Counted from the stretch's first letter, positions 8,525-17,684 are shown. The stretch is 64,000 bases of DNA from Pectobacterium aquaticum (GCF_003382565.3 NZ_CP086253.1:1612001-1676000); one strand, 5' to 3'. Notes: generated by a model from the sequence alone, not told the origin. Made by a program: numbers and translations.

Positions 8525-9814
8525 ATGGTGGCGGAGCCTTCAACGACAATTCGATTTTTACTTGCCTCGCGCCAGTGTGAGCTGAACAGCCTGCGCTACC
8601 TGCTGCAAAGCGGTGAGCTGGTGGGCAAAATTAGCCAGCTCGTCCATCTATTGCAGCGTGAACGGGGAACAGCCAACCTGTTTCTTTGCTCCGACGGCCG
8701 ATTGTTCGCCGACGAGCTGGCGCTACGTGAGAAAGATGTGCAGGTGGCGCAGACGCATTTGATGACGCATCTGGCCGGGTTGGAAAAAATGACGGCGGAG
8801 TTGCCGCAGGCGAGCCGTTTATTCAGCCGCGTTGCCAGCGTGGTTTATGCGCTAAGTCTATTGCCCGCGCTGCGCCAGCAGATTCGCCAGCGCTTGCTGC
8901 CTCAGCCGCAGGCGATGACATTTTTCAACGATATTGTCCGTAATCTGCTGGCGTTGGTTTTTGAAGTCTCGGACACGGCGGCCGATCCGGGGATTTCCCG
9001 CGCGCTGATTGCCATGTTCAGTTTTATGCAGGGAAAAGAGCTGGCAGGGCAGGAGCGGGCTATGGGTGCTGCGGCCTATGCGGCGGGCAGTGTTGATGAG
9101 GAAACCCGGCAAAAGCTGCTGGATTTGATTGAGCGGCAGGAACGCTGCTTCGATACCTTTCTGAATTTTAGCGATGAGGAAAACCAACAGCGCTGGCGTG
9201 CTATTGCACTAGACAGTGAGTTTGAGCGCCTGCGCCGCATTGTGTGCACCCGCAGCCCGATAGAAAAGCTGTCGGAAGCGGATAGCCTGCACTGGTTTTC
9301 GATTGCCACGCGGCGCATCGACGAAATGAAGCGGATGGAAGATGAGCTGGAGCAGACGCTGATGCAGCGCTGCCGTACCCGTATTGCGGCAGCGGAGAAG
9401 GCGTGCAGCGATCAGCGCGCGGATCTCGACGCGCTGATGGTGCAGCAGGAGCGTGACGATCCCGGTTATTCGATATTTATCGCTGGTCATGATGTGGAAG
9501 GGCAGAACGTCCCTCCCGGCTGGCTGAATAGCGATGGTGTCAGTCCACAGTTGGGACGATCGCTGTTATCGCTGGTGCAGCAACAATCGCGGCGCTTACA
9601 GGCGCAGGATCATGAACTGGCTGCGCTGCGAGCCACGTTGAATGAAAGAAAGCAGATCGATCGTGCGAAAGGTTTGCTGATGCAGCACCGTGGATTAAGC
9701 GAAGAAGAGGCCTACAAAACCCTGCGCCGCATGGCGATGAGTCAGAATAAAAAGCTGATTGACATCGCAACGGCGATGCTCGCGGTGGCAGATGTATTCG
9801 GAGATACCCCTTAA
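8525..9814 (+). CDS. nasR: Nitrate/nitrite-responsive antiterminator NasR
   Basis: A 429-residue protein with an N-terminal all-helical NIT nitrate-sensing domain (including VHLLQRERGTANLFL near the start) and a C-terminal ANTAR RNA-binding domain (ERKQIDRAKGLLMQHRGLSE, EEAYKTLRRMAM). In Klebsiella, NasR binds the nas leader RNA when nitrate is present and lets RNA polymerase pass a terminator. The matching target lies at 10391-10447, ahead of nasF. ATG 8525 is chosen because an AGGAGA site is correctly spaced before it; a GTG at 8501 has none. It is transcribed in the same direction as the nas operon but separated from it by 670 bases. Confidence 0.93.
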   Translation: MVAEPSTTIRFLLASRQCELNSLRYLLQSGELVGKISQLVHLLQRERGTANLFLCSDGRLFADELALREKDVQVAQTHLMTHLAGLEKMTAELPQASRLFSRVASVVYALSLLPALRQQIRQRLLPQPQAMTFFNDIVRNLLALVFEVSDTAADPGISRALIAMFSFMQGKELAGQERAMGAAAYAAGSVDEETRQKLLDLIERQERCFDTFLNFSDEENQQRWRAIALDSEFERLRRIVCTRSPIEKLSEADSLHWFSIATRRIDEMKRMEDELEQTLMQRCRTRIAAAEKACSDQRADLDALMVQQERDDPGYSIFIAGHDVEGQNVPPGWLNSDGVSPQLGRSLLSLVQQQSRRLQAQDHELAALRATLNERKQIDRAKGLLMQHRGLSEEEAYKTLRRMAMSQNKKLIDIATAMLAVADVFGDTP

Positions 9815-9822
9815 GAGGTATA

Positions 9823-9861
9823 TGCACATGAACTGTGCGTGTTCTGCTTGCTCGCGGTGCA
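9823..9861 (+). promoter_or_regulatory. Tandem NtrC-like enhancer sites
   Basis: TGCAC-N7-GTGCG at 9823-9839 matches the NtrC consensus (TGCAC-N7-GTGCA) at 9 of 10 core bases. A weaker copy, TGCTT-N7-GTGCA, is at 9845-9861. Their centres are 22 bases apart, about two helical turns, as cooperative NtrC dimers prefer. They stand about 460 bases before the sigma-54 promoter of nasF, farther than usual. Confidence 0.55.
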
Positions 9862-10005
9862 AGACGCCGTCTTGTGAAGAGGAAATCGTGGAATAAATAG
9901 CGGAGTAACTGAGGGGGTGAAGTGGTTTCGTGCGTAGCGGGTTCTCGCTGTCGTTGTGTTGTGATGAGCGTAAATAACGCTGAAGGAAAAACAGGCTTAG
10001 GATGA

Positions 10006-10181
10006 GCGGCAGGGAAGCCGCGAAAGTCGTTGCCGCGCCGGGAGCGCGTCAACGACGGTCCGCTAAGAGACTGTTTTTTCTGAAGGTATCGCGTAGCGAC
10101 GTTATTTCTCGCGAAAAAGCCACGGGCCACGGGGCGGCGGCGACTGAGCGCCCCGTGTCGGGCGCGTGCTACGGCGTAGCA
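10006..10181. repeat. Array of hairpins, probable dispersed intergenic repeat
   Basis: At least four strong stem-loops follow one another: GCGGC/GCCGC (10006-10021); a 13-pair stem with one mismatch around loop CGGGA (10026-10056); CACGGGGCG/CGCCCCGTG (10128-10157); TGCTAC/GTAGCA (10167-10181). A small TCGC/GCGA stem lies near 10089-10099. The GC content and stem density exceed the surroundings. It resembles the mosaic intergenic repeats of enterobacteria; copy number cannot be judged from one window. Confidence 0.5.
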
Positions 10182-10300
10182 TAGAAATGGCAATATTCTC
10201 GCGCACGAAATAATAATCATAATTTACATGTGGTTACAGAAATTTCAATTCACCTCTCGGTTAAACCATCCCCCTCGGCAATACGCAAAACTGTGACATC

Positions 10301-10316
10301 TGGCACAAACCTTGCT
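10301..10316 (+). promoter_or_regulatory. Sigma-54 promoter of the nas operon
   Basis: TGGCAC (10301-10306), five bases, then TTGCT (10312-10316) is a full match to the -24/-12 consensus TGGCAC-N5-TTGCW. Transcription would begin near 10327, ahead of the leader terminator. The Klebsiella nas operon is likewise under nitrogen (NtrC/sigma-54) control. Confidence 0.85.
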
Positions 10317-10390
10317 TTAACTCATTAGCAACAACCAAACATTCATAATGCGTTTCGGGCCAACGGCGGTGCGGAAGGTGTTAATCGGAC

Positions 10391-10447
10391 AACGGCGTCC
10401 ATAAGCGTGCAGATTCTGCATGGGCTTGTGGACGCCGTTTTTGTTTT
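10391..10447 (+). terminator. Leader attenuator of nasF, target of NasR
   Basis: Arms 10391-10406 and 10424-10439 pair over 16 positions with one G-U, an inner TGCAG/CTGCA stem extends the hairpin, and a T-run with one G follows (10438-10447). It lies between the sigma-54 promoter and nasF, so by default it stops transcription. Upstream, CGTT/AACG (10351-10365) and GTT/AAC (10380-10393) can form two small hairpins; the 3' arm of the second overlaps the terminator's 5' arm, and AACGGCG at 10362 repeats that arm. This fits ANTAR two-hairpin antitermination, though the loops are not ideal six-base loops. Confidence 0.8.
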
Positions 10448-10485
10448 TACCGCCTGAAAAGGTGTTTTGCGCAAGGGTGTCGTTG

Positions 10486-11745
10486 ATGAGTGATTCCAAA
10501 ACCAAAAGCATGACCGTCTCTCGCCGCCAGTTTCTGCTGGGGAGTGCTGCACTGGGCGGCAGCCTGATGCTGCCGGGGTTGATGAATAGCGCCTGGGCCG
10601 CGGGTTCCGACGCGCCGGAGAAAAAGGAAATTCGGGTCGGGTTTATTCCGTTGACGGACTGCGCCTCGGTCGTGATGGCGGCAGTGAAAGGTTTCGATAA
10701 GAAATATGGCATCACAATCGTTCCCAGCAAAGAAGCCAGTTGGGCTGCGGTACGCGACAAGCTGGTGTCAGGCGAGCTGGATGCGGCCCACATTCTGTAC
10801 GGCCAACTGTACGGTCTGCAAATGGGGCTGTCCGGGGCGCAGAGCAACATGGCAGCGCTGATGACGCTCAACCAGAACGGACAAGGGATCACGCTGGCAA
10901 ACCAACTGCGTGAAGCCAACGTCACGGATCTCGCCGCGCTGCAAAAATATATCGCCGCCAGTCCGGCTGGCACTTATACCTTCGCACAAACCTTCCCAAC
11001 CGGTACGCACGCCATGTGGCTCTATTACTGGCTGGCTTCCGCCGGAATTCATCCGTTGAACGACGTGCGCACCGTCGTGGTGCCGCCGCCGCAGATGGTG
11101 ATGAACATGAAGATTGGCAATATGGTCGGCTACTGCGTCGGCGAGCCGTGGAACCAGCGTGCCATCAGCGAAAAAATCGGTTTTACCGCCGCCACCTCGC
11201 AAGACATTTGGCCGGATCACCCGGAAAAAGTGCTGGGTACCCGCGCTGACTGGGTAAACGCCAACCCGCATAGCGCCCGCGCGCTGACCGCCGCGATTCT
11301 CGATGCCTCGCGCTGGATTGATGCCTCGGACGACAACCGCCGCGAAACGGCAGGCGTCGTTGCCGGACGCGCGTACATCAATGCCAAAGAAGAAACCATC
11401 GTCGGACGCATGCTGGGCCAGTACGAAAACGGACTGGGGAAAAGCTGGAAAGACGAACACGCGATGCGTTTCTACCACGACGGTTCAGTGAACTACCCGT
11501 ACCTGTCCGACGGCATGTGGTTCCTCACTCAGCACAAACGCTGGGGCTTGCTCACCGAAGAGCCGGACTATCTGGCCGTCGCGAAGCAGGTTAACCGCAT
11601 TGATATCTACAAGCAGGCGGCCGAGGCCGTGGGGAACGTGCCGTTGCCCGGTAGCGACATGCGCAGCAGCGTGCTCATCGATGGCCGTCGCTGGGATGGT
11701 AGCGATCCAGCGGGTTATGCCAACAGTTTTAGCGTGAAGAAATAA
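10486..11745 (+). CDS. nasF: Nitrate ABC transporter substrate-binding protein
   Basis: A 419-residue NrtA/NasF-type periplasmic nitrate/nitrite-binding protein. The N-terminus has a twin-arginine signal (SRRQFLLGSAALGGSLMLPG, then AWAAG), implying folded export by Tat. The mature part begins KKEIRVGFIPLTDCASVVMA, the family's ligand-binding start. A longer reading frame starts at ATG 10420, but that codon lies inside the leader terminator, so ATG 10486 is chosen. It is followed directly by the permease gene. The operon is probably induced by nitrogen limitation (sigma-54) and nitrate (NasR). Confidence 0.93.
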   Translation: MSDSKTKSMTVSRRQFLLGSAALGGSLMLPGLMNSAWAAGSDAPEKKEIRVGFIPLTDCASVVMAAVKGFDKKYGITIVPSKEASWAAVRDKLVSGELDAAHILYGQLYGLQMGLSGAQSNMAALMTLNQNGQGITLANQLREANVTDLAALQKYIAASPAGTYTFAQTFPTGTHAMWLYYWLASAGIHPLNDVRTVVVPPPQMVMNMKIGNMVGYCVGEPWNQRAISEKIGFTAATSQDIWPDHPEKVLGTRADWVNANPHSARALTAAILDASRWIDASDDNRRETAGVVAGRAYINAKEETIVGRMLGQYENGLGKSWKDEHAMRFYHDGSVNYPYLSDGMWFLTQHKRWGLLTEEPDYLAVAKQVNRIDIYKQAAEAVGNVPLPGSDMRSSVLIDGRRWDGSDPAGYANSFSVKK

Positions 11746-11757
11746 GTGAGGTTGATG

Positions 11758-12672
11758 ATGAAAAACCAGGCCCAGGTCATTCCAATTACCGCGGATAACG
11801 CCCCGGAAACCGTACGCAGCGCCGACATTACGCCGCTGCCAACTAAACCCGTAACGCCCGCAAAAGCGCCGGCAGCTCCTGCTTTTGCCTACCGCTTGCT
11901 GCTGCGTAAGCTGTTTCAGCAACTTTTCCCTGCGGTTCTCGGACTGGGGCTGCTGGTTGCGGTCTGGCAGATTGCCGCGCTCAACAGCGAAAACTTCCCG
12001 ACGCCGTGGACGACCTGGCTTGCGGCGCTCAGCCTCTTTGCCGACCCGTTTTACATCGCGGGGCCGAACGATCAGGGCATTGGCTGGAACGTATTGGCTT
12101 CGCTGCAACGTGTGGGTATCGGCTTCGGGCTGGCGGCACTGGTCGGCATTCCCGCTGGCTTCCTGATTGGTCGTTTTACCTTTCTGGCCAACATGCTTAA
12201 TCCGATCATTTCGCTGCTGCGTCCGGTCAGTCCGCTAGCGTGGTTGCCTATCGGCCTGCTGCTGTTCCAGCGTGCCGAACCGGCATCCAGTTGGACCATT
12301 TTTATCTGTTCTATCTGGCCGATGATCCTCAATACCGCCGAAGGCGTGCGCCGTATCCCGCAGGATTACCTGAACGTGGCGCGCGTCCTGAAGCTCTCCG
12401 AATTCACCATCATGCGCAAGATTCTGCTGCCTGCGGTGCTGCCTAACGTATTGACCGGCGTGCGCCTGTCGATTGGTGTCGCCTGGCTGGTGATTGTGGC
12501 GGCGGAGATGCTGACCGGCGGCGTCGGTATCGGCTTCTGGATTTGGAATGAGTGGAACAACCTGAATGTGGAAAACATCATCATCGCCATCGTGGTGATT
12601 GGCGTTATCGGCCTGCTGCTTGAGCAGGGACTGGTGTGGATTGCTAACCGTTTCAGCTATGACAACCGCTAA
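11758..12672 (+). CDS. nasE: Nitrate ABC transporter permease
   Basis: A 304-residue inner-membrane permease of the NrtB/SsuC type. The N-terminal 45 residues are soluble, then about six membrane segments follow. The EAA-type coupling loop is seen as AEGVRRIPQDYLNVARVLKL near residues 195-215, and the segment AWLVIVAAEMLTGGVGIGFW is a hallmark of this subfamily. A GTG start at 11746 is possible, but TGAGG at 11747-11751 is better placed for ATG 11758. It works with NasF and NasD to import nitrate and nitrite. Confidence 0.92.
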   Translation: MKNQAQVIPITADNAPETVRSADITPLPTKPVTPAKAPAAPAFAYRLLLRKLFQQLFPAVLGLGLLVAVWQIAALNSENFPTPWTTWLAALSLFADPFYIAGPNDQGIGWNVLASLQRVGIGFGLAALVGIPAGFLIGRFTFLANMLNPIISLLRPVSPLAWLPIGLLLFQRAEPASSWTIFICSIWPMILNTAEGVRRIPQDYLNVARVLKLSEFTIMRKILLPAVLPNVLTGVRLSIGVAWLVIVAAEMLTGGVGIGFWIWNEWNNLNVENIIIAIVVIGVIGLLLEQGLVWIANRFSYDNR

Positions 12673-12682
12673 GGAGCCGACG

Positions 12683-13477
12683 ATGCGTACAACACCGATT
12701 ATTCAAGTGCAGCAGGTGAGCCAGCGTTTCAATACCGCCAGCGGGGAGTTTCTGGCGCTGGATCAGGTGAGTTTTGATATTCACACGGGTGAGACGATCA
12801 GCCTGATCGGCCATTCCGGCTGCGGCAAGTCCACGTTATTGAACCTGATTGCCGGCCTGACACTGCCGAGCAGCGGCGGCCTGCTGTGTGACAACCGTGA
12901 AATCGACGGCCCGGGGCCGGAGCGCGGCGTGGTCTTTCAGAACCACTCGCTGCTGCCGTGGCTGACCACTTACGAAAACGTCGCGCTGGCGGTACGACAG
13001 GTGTTTCGCGGTCAGATGAGCAAACGCGAAATGCACGAATGGATTACCCACAATCTTGAACTGGTGCATATGGAGCACGCGCTGAACAAGCGGCCGAATG
13101 AGATCTCCGGCGGGATGAAGCAGCGTGTAGGGATTGCCCGCGCGCTGGCCATGAAGCCGAAAGTCCTGCTGATGGATGAACCGTTCGGCGCGCTGGATGC
13201 GCTGACCCGCGCACATCTTCAGGATGCGGTGATGGAGATTCAGCAGCGGTTGCAAACCACGATTGTGCTGATTACGCACGACGTTGACGAAGCGGTGCTG
13301 CTGTCGGATCGCGTGCTGATGATGACCAACGGTCCCGCGGCGACGGTCGGTGAAATCATGAAAGTCGAGCTGGAACGTCCACGTTCGCGCGTCACGCTGG
13401 CTGACGATCCACGCTACCACCACTACCGTCAGCAGGTGCTGCATTTCTTATATGAAAAACAGCCTAAAGCAGCCTGA
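12683..13477 (+). CDS. nasD: Nitrate ABC transporter ATP-binding protein
   Basis: A 264-residue ATPase of the NrtD/NasD type. Visible motifs are Walker A GHSGCGKST, Q-loop VVFQNHSLLPWL, signature ISGGMKQRV, Walker B KVLLMDEPFGALD and the switch His in LITHDVDEAV. ATG 12683 sits 6 bases after an AAGGAG ribosome site; the reading frame is open further upstream, but that part overlaps nasE and is not used. It powers nitrate uptake. Its end lies 16 bases before the reductase start at 13494. Confidence 0.94.
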   Translation: MRTTPIIQVQQVSQRFNTASGEFLALDQVSFDIHTGETISLIGHSGCGKSTLLNLIAGLTLPSSGGLLCDNREIDGPGPERGVVFQNHSLLPWLTTYENVALAVRQVFRGQMSKREMHEWITHNLELVHMEHALNKRPNEISGGMKQRVGIARALAMKPKVLLMDEPFGALDALTRAHLQDAVMEIQQRLQTTIVLITHDVDEAVLLSDRVLMMTNGPAATVGEIMKVELERPRSRVTLADDPRYHHYRQQVLHFLYEKQPKAA

Positions 13478-13493
13478 CAGCGAGGCCGGAACG

Positions 13494-16400
13494 ATGATGA
13501 AACCGCATCTGATTGTGATTGGTAACGGGATGGCGAGTGCGCGATTCGTCGATGTGCTACGCCAACTGGCCGCAACGCGCTACCGCATTACCGTGATTGG
13601 TGATGAACCGCGCGCCAGCTATAACCGCATCCTGCTGTCGCCAGTATTGAGTGGCGAGAAAGCGTTTACGGATACGCTGCTGACGCCTGCGGCTATCGAC
13701 GACGATGCGGCGCTGCCGGTGAATTATCTCCTGGGTGAGCGGGTTACGCATATTGATCGCCAGCAGCGTGAGGTGACAACGACGCAACGGCAGCTGCATT
13801 ACGATCATCTGGTGTTGGCGACCGGTTCCACGCCGTTTATGCCGCCGATGCCCGGTATCGATCTGGCAGGCGTGTGCGGCTTCCGCACGCTGGATGATGT
13901 CGAGCTGATGTTGGCGACGATTCGTCGGTCCGTTCCTGCGGTGGTGATTGGCGGCGGTTTGCTCGGCATTGAAGCGGCAGCGGCGCTGCAACTGCGCGGG
14001 GCTGACGTCACGCTGCTGCATCGCGGTCCGGTTCTGATGGAGCGCCAACTGGATGCCACGGCGAGCGACCTGCTGTGTGACAGCCTGCGTGCTCGCGGTA
14101 TTGCCTGTGAGACCGATGTGCAGGTCGTCGCGCTGCACGGCGATGAAAAAGGCGTCACGGCTGTTGCGTTGGCAGATGGCCGTACTATTCCGGCCGGGTT
14201 GGTGGTGGTGACCGCGGGGGTGATTCCCGCGAGTCAACTGGCGCGCGACTGCGGCTTACCCTGTAACCGCGGCGTACTGGTGGACGGACAGTTGCAAACT
14301 GCTGATCCGTATATCAGCGCAATCGGCGAATGTTGTGAACTCAATGGCGAAACCTTCGGGCTGGTTGCCCCGTGTTTCGCCCATGCCACGCTGGTGGCAC
14401 AGCGCCTGGCCGGACACACACCGAAAGACTATCAGCGTGAACAGGCGGCAACGCGGCTGAAAGTCACGGGAATTGGCGTGGTCAGCGGCGGCGATATTAA
14501 CGTGGCACCGGATGATGAGGTGTACACCCTTTTTGATCCGCAGACGCAGCACTACCGCCGTTTGCTACTGCGCGACGGGCGGCTGAGCGGTGTTCTGCTG
14601 TATGGCGACACTGACGACAGCCAGCGCCTGCTGGCCGCGATGGAGAGCACGACAGCGGGCGAGATGACTCCGCCTGCCTCGCTGCTTTTCGGCCTTTCTT
14701 CCCCTGATTCTGACCCACAGCCTGAAGCTGTAAGGATTCCTGTCATGAGCAAACCTATTTTGGTGGTCGTCGGCCACGGTATGGTCGGCCACTATTTTCT
14801 TGAACAGCTGGTTGAACGCGACCTGCATCAGCATTACCACATTGTCGTATTTGGTGAAGAACGCCATGAAGCCTATGACCGCGTTCACCTCTCCGAGTAT
14901 TTTTCCGGCCGCAGCGCCGCCTCTTTGTCACTGGTAAAAGACGGCTTTTTTGCCGAGAGCGGCATTGAGCTGCGCAGCGCCAGTGAGATCGTGGCGATCG
15001 ACCGTGAACGTCAATGCGTGTGCGACGCGCAGGGGAGGGAAACCGCCTACGACAAGCTGGTGCTGGCGACCGGCTCTTATGCCTTTGTTCCGCCGATTCC
15101 CGGCAATACGCGCCCCGGCTGTCTGGTTTATCGCACGTTGGACGATCTGGACGCGATTGCCGCACAGGCGAAAAAGGGCAAGTCTGGCGTGGTGATTGGC
15201 GGTGGCCTGCTGGGGCTGGAAGCGGCAAACGCCCTGCGTCAGTTGGGGCTGGACACCCATGTGGTGGAGTTTGCGCCGCGCCTGATGGCGGTGCAGCTTG
15301 ATGACGGCGGAGCTGCGATGCTGCGGCGCAAAATTGAAGCGCTGGGCGTACAGATTCATCTCAGTAAAGAAACACGCGAGATCACCGACGGTGAGCAGGC
15401 GTTGCATCGCCTCTGCTTTGCTGACGGCAGCGTATTGGAAACCGATCTGGTGCTGTTTTCTGCCGGGATTCGCCCACGTGACAAGCTGGCAGACAGCTGC
15501 GATTTAGAGAAAGGGCCGCGCGGTGGCATCGTGATTGACGACCGCTGCCAGACCTCCGATGACGCAATTTTTGCTATTGGCGAGTGTGCGCTGTGGAAAG
15601 GCCAAATTTTTGGGCTGGTGGCACCGGGCTACCAGATGGCACGCAGCGTAGCGGATACGCTGGCGCAGCGCGATACGTCATTTACCGGTGCGGACATGAG
15701 CACCAAGCTGAAGCTACTGGGCGTTGAAGTCGCCTCGATTGGCGATGCACATGGGCGCACGGCGGGGAGCCAAAGCTACCAGTGGACGGACGGTCCGAAT
15801 GAGGTTTACAAGAAAATTGTCGTCTCTGCCGACGGCAAGCGTTTACTGGGGGCGGTACTGATTGGCGACAGCAGCGATTACAGCACGTTGCTGCAAATGA
15901 TGCTTAACGATATGCCGTTGCCTAAACAGCCGGAAGGGTTGATTTTGCCTGCGCGTTCTGGCGATGCGCCGAAAGGATTGGGCGTGGCGGCATTACCAGC
16001 TAGCGCACAGATTTGCTCCTGTCATAACGTCAGCAAAAGCGATATCTCGGCGGCGGTGGCGGGCGGCTGCGGCGAACTGGGCGCGTTGAAAACCTGCACC
16101 AAAGCGGGAACGGGCTGCGGCGGCTGTGTGCCGCTGCTGAAACAGGTGATGGAGTATGAACTGACACAACTGGGTGTCGAAGTGAAGAAGGACATTTGTG
16201 AGCACTTCGCCTATTCGCGTCAGGAGCTGTACCACCTGATTCGTGTGCATGAGATCCGCTCGTTCGACAGCCTCCTTGAGCGTTACGGCCACGGTTTAGG
16301 CTGCGAAGTGTGTAAGCCGCTGGTGGGGTCGATGCTGGCGTCCTGCTGGAATGATTATCTGCTGCAACCGCAGCACCTGCCGTTGCAGGATACCAACGAT

Positions 16401-17684
16401 CGTTTCTTTGCCAACATCCAAAAAGACGGTACGTATTCCGTCGTGCCGCGCGTGCCGGCAGGGGAGATCTCGCCGGAAGGGCTGATCGCGATCGGTCAGG
16501 TGGCACAGCGCTATAACCTGTACACCAAGATCACCGGCGGTCAGCGCGTGGATTTATTCGGTGCGCGCCTGGAGCAGCTTCCAGAGATCTGGCGCGAGCT
16601 GATCGATGCCGGATTTGAAACCGGCCATGCCTACGGCAAATCGCTGCGTACTGTGAAATCTTGTGTGGGATCGACCTGGTGTCGCTATGGCGTGCAGGAT
16701 TCCACTGGGCTGGCGATCCAACTGGAGCACCGTTACAAGGGGTTGCGTTCGCCGCATAAAGTCAAAATGGCGGTGTCTGGCTGTACCCGTGAATGTGCGG
16801 AGGCGCAAAGCAAAGATATCGGTGTGATTGCCACGGATAAAGGCTGGAATCTGTATGTGTGCGGCAACGGCGGCATGAAACCGCGCCATGCCGATCTCTT
16901 CGCCAGCGATCTGGATACGGAAACCCTGCTGCGCATCATCGATCGGGTCTTGATGTTCTATATCCGCACTGGCGATCGCCTTCAGCGCACCAGCACCTGG
17001 ATGGACAATCTGGAGGGCGGTATCGACTATCTGCGTCAGGTGATTTTGGAAGACAGCCTGAATATCGGTGAAGAGTTAGATAAAGAGATGCAGCGCGTGG
17101 TGGATGCCTACCAGTGCGAATGGCAAACCACGCTGGAAAGCCCGGAACGTCTGGCGCTGTTCCGCGGCTTCCTGAACAGCGATAGCCCGGATGAAGCGGT
17201 GGTGATGGTGCCTGAGCGTGGGCAGATCCGTCCGGCACAGGATCATGAGAAAGCGGTATCGCCAGAACCCGCTGTGCTGAAACCCGCCGCGCATGAAGCT
17301 GAGTGGGTTCAGGTCGCGACGCTGGGTGATATTCCGCGTCATGCTGGCATGGCGGCGCGCCTCGGACAGCAGCAGATCGCGCTGTTCCACCTGCCGGGTA
17401 GCGAGCAGCAGGTGTACGCGTTAGAAAACCACGAACCGGGCAGCGGGGCGAATGTGCTGTCGCGTGGGCTACTGGGTGACGTGGCGGGGGAACCGGTTGT
17501 GATTTCACCGCTGTACAAAAAACGCTTCAAACTGCGAGACGGCGTCAGCCCGGATGACAGCGCGCTGTACGTGCGTGCCTGGCCGGTGCGCGTGGAAGAT
17601 GACGAAATCTGGGTATGCCGTCAACCGCTGGCCGTGCCTGAAGGCGTCGTTCTGGCAGACACCGCCATGGCGAAAGCATCATGA
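13494..17684 (+). CDS. nasB: Fused NasC-NasB assimilatory reductase (NADH dehydrogenase module plus nitrite reductase)
   Basis: A 1396-residue fusion. Residues 1-417 are an FAD/NADH oxidoreductase like Klebsiella NasC, the electron donor to nitrate reductase (HLIVIGNGMASARFVD, VVIGGGLLGIEAA). Residue 418 onward is a complete NasB/NirB nitrite reductase: a second FAD/NADH module, BFD 2Fe-2S cysteines (ICSCHNVSKS ... GTGCGGC), a sulfite-reductase-type core with siroheme/4Fe-4S cysteines (CVGSTWC and CTRECAEAQSKD), and a C-terminal NirD-like Rieske-fold domain. In Klebsiella these are separate genes. An ATG with a TAAGGA site is kept at the junction (14745), so NasB may also be made alone. The start could alternatively be 13497 or 13452. 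Confidence 0.92.
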   Translation: MMKPHLIVIGNGMASARFVDVLRQLAATRYRITVIGDEPRASYNRILLSPVLSGEKAFTDTLLTPAAIDDDAALPVNYLLGERVTHIDRQQREVTTTQRQLHYDHLVLATGSTPFMPPMPGIDLAGVCGFRTLDDVELMLATIRRSVPAVVIGGGLLGIEAAAALQLRGADVTLLHRGPVLMERQLDATASDLLCDSLRARGIACETDVQVVALHGDEKGVTAVALADGRTIPAGLVVVTAGVIPASQLARDCGLPCNRGVLVDGQLQTADPYISAIGECCELNGETFGLVAPCFAHATLVAQRLAGHTPKDYQREQAATRLKVTGIGVVSGGDINVAPDDEVYTLFDPQTQHYRRLLLRDGRLSGVLLYGDTDDSQRLLAAMESTTAGEMTPPASLLFGLSSPDSDPQPEAVRIPVMSKPILVVVGHGMVGHYFLEQLVERDLHQHYHIVVFGEERHEAYDRVHLSEYFSGRSAASLSLVKDGFFAESGIELRSASEIVAIDRERQCVCDAQGRETAYDKLVLATGSYAFVPPIPGNTRPGCLVYRTLDDLDAIAAQAKKGKSGVVIGGGLLGLEAANALRQLGLDTHVVEFAPRLMAVQLDDGGAAMLRRKIEALGVQIHLSKETREITDGEQALHRLCFADGSVLETDLVLFSAGIRPRDKLADSCDLEKGPRGGIVIDDRCQTSDDAIFAIGECALWKGQIFGLVAPGYQMARSVADTLAQRDTSFTGADMSTKLKLLGVEVASIGDAHGRTAGSQSYQWTDGPNEVYKKIVVSADGKRLLGAVLIGDSSDYSTLLQMMLNDMPLPKQPEGLILPARSGDAPKGLGVAALPASAQICSCHNVSKSDISAAVAGGCGELGALKTCTKAGTGCGGCVPLLKQVMEYELTQLGVEVKKDICEHFAYSRQELYHLIRVHEIRSFDSLLERYGHGLGCEVCKPLVGSMLASCWNDYLLQPQHLPLQDTNDRFFANIQKDGTYSVVPRVPAGEISPEGLIAIGQVAQRYNLYTKITGGQRVDLFGARLEQLPEIWRELIDAGFETGHAYGKSLRTVKSCVGSTWCRYGVQDSTGLAIQLEHRYKGLRSPHKVKMAVSGCTRECAEAQSKDIGVIATDKGWNLYVCGNGGMKPRHADLFASDLDTETLLRIIDRVLMFYIRTGDRLQRTSTWMDNLEGGIDYLRQVILEDSLNIGEELDKEMQRVVDAYQCEWQTTLESPERLALFRGFLNSDSPDEAVVMVPERGQIRPAQDHEKAVSPEPAVLKPAAHEAEWVQVATLGDIPRHAGMAARLGQQQIALFHLPGSEQQVYALENHEPGSGANVLSRGLLGDVAGEPVVISPLYKKRFKLRDGVSPDDSALYVRAWPVRVEDDEIWVCRQPLAVPEGVVLADTAMAKAS

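Noticed and set aside
9540..10220. A 226-codon open frame on the minus strand
   Set aside because: It overlaps the 3' end of nasR and the hairpin array, has no ribosome site and reads as arginine/proline-rich noise.
10420..10485. Upstream ATG extension of nasF
   Set aside because: ATG 10420 lies in the loop region of the leader terminator; the Tat signal starts naturally at 10486.
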